From Eudorina sp. 2006-703-Eu-15 (lineage: Eukaryota > Chlorophyta > Chlorophyceae > Chlamydomonadales > Volvocaceae): a DNA stretch of 64,000 bases. The stretch covers positions 517,481 to 581,480 of the forward strand of contig BDSI01000059.1 of the NCBI GenBank assembly GCA_003117195.1, given 5' to 3'. The notes below the pieces were generated by a model. That model was not told the DNA's origin. It was given only the letters and a program-made list of their open reading frames with translations, and did not search any database. Positions 1 through 10,814 of the stretch are shown here, in pieces. The position numbers and the translations under genes are program-made. Positions within the stretch are counted from its first letter, which is position 1. Every line of letters starts with the position of its first letter.

Positions 1-175
1 AGGCAACAATAGGACAGTGAGAGAGAGAGAGAGGGTCCTGGGCGAGGCACATCTATGTGGCGATTAAGAGGGGGGGGGGGCCCTGCCGCCGCGCTCGCTC
101 GCGCACCGCAGAGGCCATCATAGACCCCGATTGGCGTGCCGTAACCTTGCCGTACTACCGTATCTGATGTCGTAC

Positions 176-3100
176 CTGTGCGATGATGGCGTCAGAGACC
201 TTGCAGTTGCGCACGGTCGCGGGCGGCAGCACCCGCGGGGAGGTGTAGATGGGGCTCTGCGGGTCGTAGAACTCGAAGGTGGCCGGCTGCGGGTGGGCAG
301 GCGGGTTCGGGGCGGGGCACAGGCACAGGCACTCTGTAGTGGCGGCGCGGCACGGTGCACCTACACTGCCGTACAACTTCGTAAACACTCCGTACAACTC
401 ACGTGGCGGCACAGCTTGAGGTTCTCCTCGAAGAAGCTCTTGATGGTACCGATGTCCTCCCAGTAGCCGTAGAAGGGGTACGCCACCACGTTGTAGTCCT
501 TGGCGGCCTGCGGGCGGCGGCGGAGGGACGGGAGGGAGGGACGGGGAGGGACGGAAGGGGTAGGACGGGAGGTATAGGAAATTGGTAGACATATTTATAC
601 TGCGCTGCTGCTGCCTGAGCAGATATCCGATCAAGACTCGACGGGAGGGGGCAGGAGGCGGAGGAGGAAGAGAAGGGTGAGGTGAGGCACCAGGTGTGGT
701 CGTTCTCTCACCCCCTCTCGCGCGTGTGCCGGAGCGCCCCTATGGGGGTGTGGGGACCTCCCTCCCTCCCTCCCTCCCCTGTCCCCAGCTCCCCCCGACC
801 TGGACAGGGATCGCCCCACCACCCCACCACCCCACCACCACCCCACCACCACCCCACACCACCACCCCACACCACCAACAACACAAACACGTACCCGGGT
901 CGGCCCGGTTCCCTCGCTTGGCCCACCACAGACAACGCGCACACAACCACACACACATACGAAGCAACCGACCGTACAAAAGAAACGCAACACATACACA
1001 TTCTTTTACACCCATACACACCCATACTCACAGACTCATCGCGACTCGGTTTCCTAATATGCCCCCAAGACAGCCCCCACCCCCGCGCCGAGGCGACCGC
1101 ACCTCCGGAATGATCTCGCCGCCGAAGTCGTTCGCCTGCAAGTCACAGTCACGACCGACACGGGGGGCACCATAGAATTGCTTAGCCGGGGGGAGGAGCA
1201 GGAGAAGTTTGGAACCGGATCGGTCGTTGGTGTTGTGTTTCGGAGCTCGGAGCGGGTCTCCCCCCCGGGGGCCCCGCCCCAGGCATATCCAATGGCCTTG
1301 GCTTGGACGCCGCACGGACCCTCGGGGCCAACCCCGGGGCCGTTCGGTCGCTGCTCGGACTTGGGTTGTGGCCAACGACGTCTTTATACCCGCAGCCCTA
1401 CCTGGCCCCCCTTCCCCTCCGACCTTATCCCCTTTCCCCCTACCTGATTAACCCCCTGCCCAACCCCCTGCCCAACCCCCTGATGTCAATCAAGACAGCC
1501 AATCCCCCTTCCCCCACCACATTAACCCCCTCCCTTTACCCCCTACCCTACCTTGGCGAACGTCTCGTTGAGCAGCTTGACCAGCACCGACTTCTTGAAC
1601 ACGTAGATGCCCATGGAGGCGATGTACGGCTTCTCGGCAGCCTCCTCGGGCGTCAGGCCTGTACGGAAGCGCGTGTCGTACCACATCCCGCGTTTCCTTC
1701 TGGACCTCAAATGTACCTCACACGGCACGGCACGGCACGGCACTATCTTTTACAGCGTATGTTACTCCCGCCCACGTTTCCATCCGCCTCACCCCCCCCA
1801 CACACACACACACACGCTCACCCAGGACGGTGGTGTCGACCTTCATGGCCTCAAGCGCTTCCTTGGTCTTGGGCTTCTCGGCGAAGGACTGCGTGCGGGC
1901 GGGGGAGGAGGAGGGCGGGGGAACAGCAGCGGCTGGGGAGGGCGGCTGCGCCGAAACCAATACACACACAGACGTCGTACGACATCCGCGCATCCACATC
2001 GACCTCGATCGATGGTCGGAGCGACGCAGGAAACACACACACATCCACGCTTCAAACACGCCACGCCGCACACACAACGCAGTACACAAGGGGCGGGCTT
2101 GTCACTAAACACCCACGCACCCACCCAGCCATTCACCCCTGCCCGCCTCATCCCTCGCGGCCCCGCTCTCTTGCCCTCCCCCCCTACACACACCTTGACG
2201 CGGCGCTTGTCGTCGATCTTCATGAGCCCGAACTCCTTGGCCCGGTCGGAGCCGTAGGCGATGCAGCCGATGGTGATGTCGGCGTTTGTCTCCCGGTGGT
2301 AGTTGACGAACTTCATGTAGTCCATGCGGTACCTGTAGTACGTTATTGTACAACAACACATGCACAGCGCAGTACGGCAACGTCATCGTCCTGCAGTCAA
2401 GGTAACGGCACCTGGTACGGCAGTGTCTGTTGTTGAGACATGCATGCAGCGCCGCCGCGGGGTGAGACGGGGGCGCGGGCCGCGGGCGTGGCCCCCTCCC
2501 TCCCCCACCAGTGAGGCACATGTCGGCCCCCAGTCGGCTTGATGCCGCGTGGCCCGGCCCCGGCCCGCCCCCGCCGTTGACAGCCGGCCCTTCCTCGAGC
2601 CGGGGAGCGGAGAGGCGGCGCACGAGGACGCATCCCTCGGTCCCAACCCTTTTCCTCTCCCCCTCCCGCACCCCCCCCCCGGTGCTTCCCAACTCGGTCC
2701 CGAGTGCTGGCCGCCTGGCCTCCCACTTCGGCCCCACCCCCTCAGACCGACGGGGCCAGGGCCGTAAACTGACTCTGCAGTGGTGGGTCCCTGCGGCGGC
2801 CGACTGCACTTCGACGGCCCAACCCCCGCCGTACTGCCGTACTGCCGTACGGGGTCCTGGAGTAGTGCTCCGCGACAGGGGGACAACGACAGCTTGCAAG
2901 CGCAGTCGGGTCGCACCACCCCCGCCGAGTTTAGATCTGTTGAGGTCTAGATACACAAGCGATGGGCTGACCTGCTGAACACACAGTCGGGGGGGTACTA
3001 CCCGCTTTCCTCCTCCCCTCGGAGTTGGGCCGCTGTTCCCTCCCCCTCACCTCACCCCCCCTCACCTCAACCCCCCTCATCCCCCCCCAACCCCCCCCCC

Positions 3101-6100
3101 TCCCCTCACCCCCCCCTCATCCCCCCCCTTGGGTGCCGTGTTCCCAGGATGTGTGTTTGCCCCACCGACCGGCACGCTGCCATCCCCGTTGTCAGGTCGG
3201 CACACGAAGACCCAGCCCCCGGGAGTGTGGTACGGGGGTGAAATGTTGCGTGGTGTCCCCGTGTACGGCTGTGTATGTACGGTTGCTGAGGCGGTGGCAC
3301 CGTCATCATCACGGCCGTCGCCATCACAATGCGGCACTGGCCGCCGAGGCACACCCACGGTGCCACCGGACGCCGTACGGCACCAGTCAGCCAGCCGACT
3401 GGGGCGGACTGAGCGGCAGGTGGCCCATGGGTCAGTGGGACCCTAGCATCCTCCCTCCCGAACTTGGGGCGCTTCTGCTCGAGACACAGAAAACATCCAG
3501 GCTCTTGTCCCCCCTGATCCCCCTGCTGACGAGGGCCCCCGCTGGAGTTGCGGCCACGAGAGCCCCCGCTGGAGTTGCGGCCCGTGCACGCCCCCGGTGG
3601 TGGTGGTGGTGAGCACAACCCGCCGGCCGGCCGGCGGGCGCCCCGCACGCACACTCACACACTCCACCACCGCTCGCGCGCGCATGTCGCTCTCATGTGT
3701 ACGACGCATGTATACGGCTCGTACTGCCGTACAAGACTCACAGGTGATCACCCGACAGGATGAGGACGTCCTCGATGGCACGGTTCTTCGTGTCCTCCAG
3801 CAGCCACGAGTACTGGCGTACGGCATCGGCCGTACCCTGCAAAAAAACGTCAAAAAGGGTGCCATCCGTACACCGTGTCGTCGTGATGACGCCTTGCAAG
3901 GTATCTGTCGTACAATCCGCCAGCCGGATGCCATGGTGACGTACCCTCCCCCTCCCGTGTCGAGTGTGTGTCGCGGCTCCCTCGCGGGAGACTCCATAAG
4001 GCCCTGGGAGGGCACCGCCGCGCATTCCCGTACACCCAACGCGCTGCACCCCGCCCCGCCCTTCACCCCGCCCCGCCCCGCCACGTTCCCGCACCCCACC
4101 ACCCCGCCCCACCTCACTGCAACATCATGCCACCCCAGGCGCTGCACCACACCGCGCCCCACCTCCCACAACCCCACCCCCACAACCCCACCCCACCAGC
4201 ACCCCACCCCACTACCCCACCCCCACCTGGAACCACTCCTTGTCGGTGGGCGTCTGAGTGGCCGCGAGCACCTCCACGAAGCCGTCGCCGCCGAACCGCA
4301 CGCCGCTGCCCATGTTGTAGGCGCGCGCCAGGTGGCGGTTGAGCGAGGTGGAGTTGAACTGCGTGAGGATGTAGATCTTGGAGATGCCGCTGTTGATGCA
4401 GTTGGACATGGGCACGTCGATTAGGCGGTACGCGCCGCCGATGGGCACGGCGGGCTTGGCGCGCTGCTTGGTCAGCGGGAACAGGCGGGTGCCGGCGCCG
4501 CCACCCAGGATGATGGCTGCGGCGGCCGAGGAGGCGGAGGTAGGACAGCGGGCGCGCGGGTGGGCGGGCGGGCAAGGCGGGGGTGAGGAGGGTGGTCTTT
4601 GAGGCGAGTGGGATCAGGGGAGTGCTAGAGCGGGGAACCGCGGGGGGAGGGGAGGGAGGAGGGGGGACGTAGAATCGAAGGAACGGGAGGAGGCGGAGCA
4701 CGGGGCATGTGCGGGAGGCCGCGCGGGAGGCAACGCGTCGTGTGTGCGGTGTGTCGGACCGCAATGCACCGGGGGCAGGCGGCTGCAGCCTCCCCGCCTG
4801 TCCTGCCTGAATGGACGGCGGAGTGGAGTGGGGGGATGGGAGATTGGTCGACATATTCCTGAGTGGAGTGGAGTTGGGGAATGAAAAGTCGGCAGACACA
4901 TTCCGGAGTGGAGTGGAGTGGAGGGGGGGTATAGGAAATTGGTGGACATCTTTCAAACTGCGCTGCTGCCAGAGCAAACGTCAAGGGCAAGGAAGTGGAG
5001 TGGAGGAGGCCTCTTAGGCGGGTGGGAACCGGGTGAGGGGCGCCGAGGGCAGGCCAGCACCTACGAACGCGTGACCCCTAGCCCAGTGGGGCCCCCCAAA
5101 GGGAAAACCCAGGGTGAAAATCCCCCCAGTGGGATCCTGCGGTCTACAAGCCGGGTTCGTGAGGTGGTGTTGGACCCGTGTCCCACGTGCCGTTGACGCA
5201 GGGACTGAGCTGTTCGCACACGGCAGGTGGACGATGAGATGAATCGCGGTCCCGGAGCAGCGCCGTCACCCGGTGGTGGACGGGGGGAATGGGAATTCAG
5301 CACGCCAGCACCGGGGTCCGCAATCCGCTGGGAAGCGGTCCCGCCACGCCCCTAGATCGGGACCCCCAGACCAGATGTGGGTGGTGTGGTGTGGTGTGGC
5401 AGCAGATGTGGCGCACTGGGGTAGGCTGCGCGGGTCTCCGAGCAAATCCATGGGGTTTCGGCAAGAACCAACAGAGTGCGGTGAAATTCTTCGTCCAAGC
5501 GGATGCGGAGGTGGTCGGTGCGGGATGCGGACCGCAGATCAGCAGCCGGGGATACGGCTCCCTGGTAGTTCAACTGAAGGGTCCAAATGGCTAGGGCGAG
5601 TAGGCCGGCCCTGACTGCCCCAGAGGCCCTCCCGCAAATCCTGCCCATGGTTTCGATGATTATGTATGTTGGATTGCAACGGAACTTTGCTTGCTGGCAT
5701 CGCGAGAGCCCAGCTGATGGGAAACGAGGGGCGCAACATCCTGACGGGGTCTTTCGTTTGCTTGCAGATCCACAAGAGTTAGGCGAGAGTGACAACCGTA
5801 TCACATCACGTCAATAGGTTGTCGGCAGCGAGGTATGACATTCGGCTTTATCCAGCAATCCAAACGGAACAAACCAACAGTCATAGGACTTACACAGCAC
5901 GGTGCTGGTGCGCGCTTTGGTGGCTGGCTCATAGCGCAGAAGCGGCGCCTCGATAATAGCCTTAACCTGAGGAGTCCGACGAGACCTGCGCGCACCAGGT
6001 CAAGTCATGGATGCCGTCCGAAAATCAACCCCTATGGGCAATTTCGCCATCTTCAAATACCTGGTCACATTGCAGCACGCTGCGCGACTCTGGGCAGGGC

Positions 6101-6209
6101 GCACCACACGCATTCCGCTCAGGGCCTCGCTCGAAAAGCTGGGGACGGCCTTCCGGTCCGATCGCTGCGACGTGGTCGCAGCGCGACGCTGTGCGTGAAG
6201 GGCAGCCAT
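176..6209 (-). CDS. STA1: ADP-glucose pyrophosphorylase large subunit (3' end outside window)
   Basis: Glucose-1-phosphate adenylyltransferase makes ADP-glucose for starch in the plastid; large and small subunits form a heterotetramer. Exons read right to left: 6209-6061, 5985-5894, 4516-4227, 3836-3742, 2332-2194, 1888-1822, 1658-1552, 1135-1103, 507-403, 286-176. All phases agree, giving 396 codons; about the last quarter (the beta-helix domain) lies left of base 1. Residues 1 to about 50 are a transit peptide rich in Ala, Arg and Ser. The nucleotide loop [12 protein letters not shown] is at 85-96, the catalytic Asp is D207 in GDHLYRMDYM, and the glucose-1-phosphate Lys is K260 in [20 protein letters not shown] and [10 protein letters not shown] match large rather than small subunits. 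R91 and K101, typical of catalytically active subunits, are both present. The 1.4-kb intron 4517-5893 carries dispersed repeats. The transit-peptide exons are less certain than the catalytic exons. Confidence 0.9.
563..615 (+). repeat. Dispersed repeat family E
   Basis: GGTATAGGAAATTGGTAGAC, then ATATTTATACTGCGCTGCTG, in the AGPase intron between exons 507-403 and 1135-1103. Confidence 0.75.
4836..4985 (+). repeat. Dispersed repeat family E cluster
   Basis: Three partial to complete copies in a row (GAGATTGGTCGACATATTCC; AAAAGTCGGCAGACACATTC; GGTATAGGAAATTGGTGGAC plus CTGCGCTGCTGCCAGAGCAA) separated by GGAGTGGAGTGGAG. Confidence 0.75.
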
Positions 6210-6650
6210 TGTTGTAATTGCAACACGTTTCGGGATGACAAGCGACAGCAATCGCAATTGTCACGGCCTTGGCTCAAAATGATAAGGTAGCCGTACGGCT
6301 GTGAACGACGGGTAAAGAATTGAGCATCGGGCATCAGGATCACGATGCACCGTAAAGACGTTGTGCGTCACGCCGTTAACTATGAGCCTGGCATGTACCC
6401 ATTTGCGTTCACTGAAAGATCGTCTCGGGCGCAGATAAGCCGAGATACCCTCTGCGTATGTGCACGGAGCGATTTTACTGAATGCAAAGCTTACGAGTAG
6501 CACTGACTTTTACTTAGTTTGCTGCTGTCAATCTACAGCGTTTCTTATCACAGGGTCCGCCTGTTCCCCTGATAGCGGCAACAGTATCATGTAGATATCC
6601 AGACAGGCCATCTGGTAAGACGATGAGTTGAATATACGCATCGAAGACCA

Positions 6651-6655
6651 TTACA
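6651..6655 (-). terminator. TGTAA poly(A) signal for ERG28
   Basis: TGTAA on the minus strand 27 bases after the ERG28 stop codon. TGTAA is the usual green-algal polyadenylation signal. The implied 3' UTR would be unusually short, so a later site is possible. Confidence 0.4.
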
Positions 6656-6681
6656 TTGCCCTTGAACACAACCGAAATCAA

Positions 6682-7411
6682 TCATCGAGACCCTGTGTAG
6701 AAGTTCCAGCCCAAGGACAACCAGGCCGTTGATACACCTGCGGCGTATCACACAGGTACAATACAAGCCGGTGAACGGGTAGCATACACATTCCAATGTG
6801 TCACAGCGCCCTGCTTGTGCAAGCTTACTTGCGATTATCATCGGTGAAATAGCGCCCTTGATCCCCACAGTCTTGTGAATGAGCAATTCCGAAAGGAAGA
6901 AAAGCAAGGCGACAACGAAGGAGAACAATGTTGTACCTGCGCGATTTCGAACCGTGGCAACGGTCACTTGTTTGCAGCACAACGACCTAATCCCCGACCC
7001 TTGGGCCGCTCATAACCCCCTGTCGTCTTGCATCATCTTACCGTAAACAACTTTATCAAATGGATTCCATGCGCACGCCAAGCACAGAGCGCACGTCATG
7101 ATTGTCCAAGCCGCGAAAAGTCGGCCCAAAAGCCCCGTCACTGTCATAAGCCAACGCATCTCTCAGTTTACGATACTTAGACACAAAGAGCATGTACTGG
7201 ATTGTTTACCCAGGTCTGGTCGTCTGTCAAAGACCTGGCTCTTGAGCTTGTTGGGCGCAAAGATGCCAATCACGACTGTGCGGGGTAGAGCGAAAAAATG
7301 AATGTACCATCACGTTTATCTTGCAACTCCATGGCCACGATTCCAACCTGCTAGCATCCGCAGGCACGCAACGAGCACAAGCCATCGCTGCAGCGCCAAG
7401 ACGGGGTCCAT
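6682..7411 (-). CDS. ERG28: Erg28-like sterol biosynthesis scaffold protein
   Basis: Erg28 is a small ER membrane protein that tethers the sterol C-4 demethylation enzymes. Exons right to left: 7411-7348, 7275-7210, 7140-7042, 6936-6829, 6737-6682; all four introns are phase 1, and the joined frame is 130 residues, inside the family's usual 130-150. The product starts with a hydrophobic segment (LALQRWLVLVACLRML). It carries the conserved GRLFAAWT stretch (family: R-T-F-G-T-W-T), a second hydrophobic helix (TTLFSFVVALLFFLSELLI) followed by HKT, and a C-terminus ending in WNFYTG like fungal YYTG. Short cassette exons explain why no long frame is visible. It lies head-to-tail upstream of the AGPase gene with about 470 bp between stop and next start. 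Similarity is from remembered family motifs, not a search. Confidence 0.85.
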
Positions 7412-7960
7412 TTCCGCGCGACTGAATCGTCAAGGTACACTGCTAAACCTTAAGCTGGTAGTATGCAGCCTACAACACAAAAAAAGTGTGCCAGATTGAA
7501 ACTAAGATGGTCACGGAAATCGTACACTAGTAACCTCGAGCACCAACATGATACCGCGGGGTGCTCCCTGCGTGTTACCTGCAGTGCAACGTGTGTTCAC
7601 TCGCAAACACGCCCCTCTGCGGCGATACAATCGGACTGTCCAATGGCATTTTGCGCCCCTTGGCTCGCACCTCCCTCAAAAGAGTCCCTCTGCGCTGCGC
7701 CCGCGCAGCTAGGCGGGCCCCCCGCCGCAAGCGACGGTCGCTCTCCCCCCCCCCTTTGATGAGGGCGGACAGCACGGGGCACGGGCATGGGCACGACGGG
7801 GTCGGTTGGCCCTCGATCGGTTGGCCCTTCTCTGCACCACCGCCTGCCCCGACCGGCCCCGGCCGGCCTACCACGCCCTGACGCGTGACGGAAGCCCCCT
7901 CCTCCACTCCGCGTCGCAACTAGCAAGGAGCAGGACACGTTGCAGCTTGCAGGCATCATC

Positions 7961-8030
7961 CCGCGGGGCTGCCGAAGACCCGCGGAGACCCGCGGGGCTG
8001 CCGAAGACCCGCGGGGCTGCCGAAGACCCG
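7961..8030. repeat. 19-bp tandem repeat
   Basis: Unit CGCGGGGCTGCCGAAGACC in three near-perfect copies, with one partial copy (CGCGGAGACC) inserted between the first two. Confidence 0.8.
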
Positions 8031-8180
8031 CACATCAGCCAATTCAATGCCACCGATGAAGGATGCCCTCCCCCTCCCCGCCCCTTTTGCGTTGGGGTGC
8101 TCCGCCGTTGGTGCTGCTCCGCTGCTCCGCCTGGGGAGCGCCGCCGCTAGGGGGTAAATGCCTTTCTTTCTTCTCCTTTC

Positions 8181-8245
8181 TTAATGGTGATGTTACAGGG
8201 GGGACCCCGCTCGGGTCATCCGCGACCGCCGTAGCCTCATCTCTG
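8181..8245 (-). repeat. Dispersed repeat family F
   Basis: Reverse-orientation copy of a module found also at 36364, 44964 and 56378. The shared core reads GAGG-x-(AGCTTTGGCT) then GACC..GGGGTCC.. then TGTAACATC on the forward strand. Confidence 0.6.
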
Positions 8246-8302
8246 GCTAACCACGCACTGCAACAAGGGAAACCGCGCCACCGTGGGTGGCGCACCGGAC
8301 AG

Positions 8303-8347
8303 CCGTTGGCTCCGTTGGCTCCGTTGGCTCCGTTGGCTCCGTTGGCT
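8303..8347. repeat. 9-bp tandem repeat
   Basis: Five perfect copies of CCGTTGGCT. Confidence 0.85.
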
Positions 8348-8378
8348 CCGGTGATCCCTCTGTGAGGTCCGCTGCAGC

Positions 8379-8428
8379 ATCCATCCATCCATCCATCCAT
8401 CCATCCATCCATCCATCCATCCATCCAT
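8379..8428. repeat. (ATCC)n microsatellite
   Basis: About 12 uninterrupted ATCC units. A second, shorter tract of the same unit is at 12327-12359. Confidence 0.9.
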
Positions 8429-8696
8429 TCATGAGGTTTCACCCGTTCATTCCTTCAAACAATTCGTTTCGACCGACCAGACCAGACCGGGCCGGTCGCA
8501 CGAGGCGCCCACACAGCGCCCACAACCCCACGGGGGCCGCCGCGTGGCGGCCACTAACGCCCTCACGGGGCCCTCAACGACGAGCAGTTGCAACGTCAAG
8601 AAACCACCCGGGCCGACTGACCGACCGGCTGACCAACCCATCGCCCGACCGGGTGGTGTGGCCAGCGCCGTCAGCGACTCGGTCAGTCCGCCTGCC

Positions 8697-8800
8697 AAGT
8701 GCCAACACCCCACCCCCTTCTTGTCAATAGACACAGCAAAATCCCACCCCGCCTGCTAACCCCACCCCCCTTCTTGCCAATAAACACAGCAAAACCCCAC
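8697..8800. repeat. Dispersed repeat family C, two tandem copies
   Basis: Core CCCCCTTCTTGYCAATARAC followed by ACAGCAAAAYCCCACCCCGC. Related cores occur at 58018-58065 (+), 51650-51690 (-), 61475-61500 and 1485-1535. Confidence 0.55.
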
Positions 8801-10814
8801 CCCGCCTGCCACTCCCCCCCCCTGGAGGCACGCTCACGTTCATGCACCCGCGCCCGGACACAAGCCCAGGCACACGAGCCACCCACCCGCCCACCCACGT
8901 GACCCATCGCCTCTTGGAAGGCTCCTCCAACAGTGCACCGTCATAATCCCACCACCCTAAGCCCGCGGCACCTGCAGGGGCTGTACCGCTCCTCGAAGGG
9001 GTTCCTGGTCGGTGCCCCACCGACGGTGTGCCCGACACGACGCCGACGCCGCCGGGGGCGCCGCCCCGCCTCCAGCCAGCCAGCCATCGCTCGCCGCCCA
9101 TCCAGCCCCGCCCCGCCCCGCCCCGCCCCCCCTCCAGCCAGCCAGCCAGCCAGCCATTGCTGGCCGCCCATCCAATCTGACGGGCCTCTCGACACGGCCG
9201 CAAGCAGTAGCAGCAGTAGCAACGATAGCAACGATAGCGTTTAAGGTAGCGGCAGCAGCAGCAGCAGCAGCAGCAGTGGAAATACGGTAACAGTGGAAGT
9301 CGCGCGCACCGCCTCCCATCGGAGTATAGAGCCCATGTGCACGTGGCACACCGTAGATGTGTGCCGGAGGGCCGTCACCGATGACCAGCGGGGAGGGGGT
9401 GGGGGGTAAACTCCACTGCTTCATAACTACGATGTTTGCACACCCACCCAAGGTGCACATACGGCAGCGCTCGCCGTGTGATCCTCACCCACCTGCCGCA
9501 CCCCACAGGGGGGGCCCACAGTCGGTCGGTGAGAGGCTTCGCACGCGGCGCGTGCGTAGCTCCCGTGGTACGGCACAGTCTCACGCCGGTCCGTTCGAGA
9601 AACCCACAGGTCGGGTTGGGTCAGGTCGGGGTCAGGTCGGGGTTTGGGCTTCTAGGGTTAAGTCGGGCGACGCCGTTCGTTCGTTCGTCTGGCCCGAGGA
9701 GCCCCCCAAAGCTCACCAGCGGCGACATCGAAGGCCGCTCAGGAGAGGGGAAGGGCTGCAGAGGCGCGCACGCACCTCGGGCCGCGGGGCTCTGCCTCTG
9801 GTCGGCGGCACGGCCGGCATGCAGGATCGGCACGGTCGGTACGGTCGGCACGGTCGGCACGCGGTCCCCCCGGAGACGAGTGCGCGGCCCCCCTCTCGCG
9901 CAATCCCCCCCTTCTCGCGCGCTGCTGTGTCGCTCGCTGCGCGCGCACGGCAACCCCCTTGAACTTCAACTACTGTTCGTGCATGTACGTGTGTACGGAT
10001 GTCGTACAAACACGGAGCAGTACGATAGTACGCTCCGGAACCCACCACCCACCCACCCGCACCCACCCACACACACAAGCCCCCCCGATTGACTTGTTAT
10101 CAGCAACGCAATCTGGCCGCTAGCCCCACCAAAGTGGGTTACCGCGGTTCAATGCAGATCCTGACTACACGCGCATGCGCTGTACAATGTCCGATGTATG
10201 GTAACTGTACGGCACCCAGCACTGGACTTCCGCTGAAGCACCCACCCGCCGCCGGCGGCTTCACAGCTGATACCCCCCCTGGACTCGAACCTCGGCGCGA
10301 ACACACGGACCCCACACGAGGCATCACCCCACGTGTATGGCCGCCGTGTCGTACCTTGTACGGCTGCCGTACAGCCGTCCCTCGCACCCGCTCCCCCGCT
10401 GGAGGGACCCGCTGGTGCCCCAAGGGGCGCTGCGGTTCCGGCGGCAGCGTGCCAGCGGCCCGTAACCCCCCCGGGCCGGCACCCCCTGGCCGGGTGCGTC
10501 TGGGCTGTTTCAATGTCTGCTCCCCGTTGCCCGTCCCCCGTCCCCCGCTCCCGCCTCAAAAGGTGGTTGCCCGGTCGGACCCTTGCCCCCAGCAGCAACC
10601 GCAACGCCGACTTGTGCGTCTTGCCAAGGTCCCGCACTCCCTCCCCTGCTCCCCGAACCCCCCCCGCTTACGGCCTTTGGCCTGCGCTGCCGTGTCCTCC
10701 ACAGACGCACCTGCTACAGGGTTCGGCCTTTCCCGCCCTTGTCGAGCCGCCCCGCCCCGCCCCGGCCCGGCCCGCCCCAGCCCGCCCCGCCGGCCACCCC
10801 GACCACTGCCCTCC

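Larger units (their letters stand above)
7412..10814. other. Spacer rich in tandem and dispersed repeats, no confident gene
   Basis: Upstream region of ERG28 (right side) and 3' flank of the zipper gene (left of 10815). It holds a 19-bp tandem repeat (7961-8030), a repeat-F copy (8181-8245), a 9-bp repeat (8303-8347), (ATCC)n (8379-8428), two repeat-C copies (8697-8800), purine-rich GGCTGG repeats near 9.05-9.17 kb and (CAG)n near 9.25 kb. A minus-strand open frame at 8957-9460 has a short non-repetitive stretch (HIYGVPRAHGLYTPMGGG) but is otherwise low complexity; I do not call it a gene. Confidence 0.6.

Noticed and set aside
6930..6965. GGTTCGAAATC, resembling a tRNA T-loop
   Set aside because: The stem does not pair and no acceptor or anticodon arm fits; the site is the acceptor region of ERG28 exon 4.
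8957..9460. Minus-strand frame with a non-repetitive start
   Set aside because: Most of its length is CAG and GGCTGG repeats and no consistent splice partners were found.
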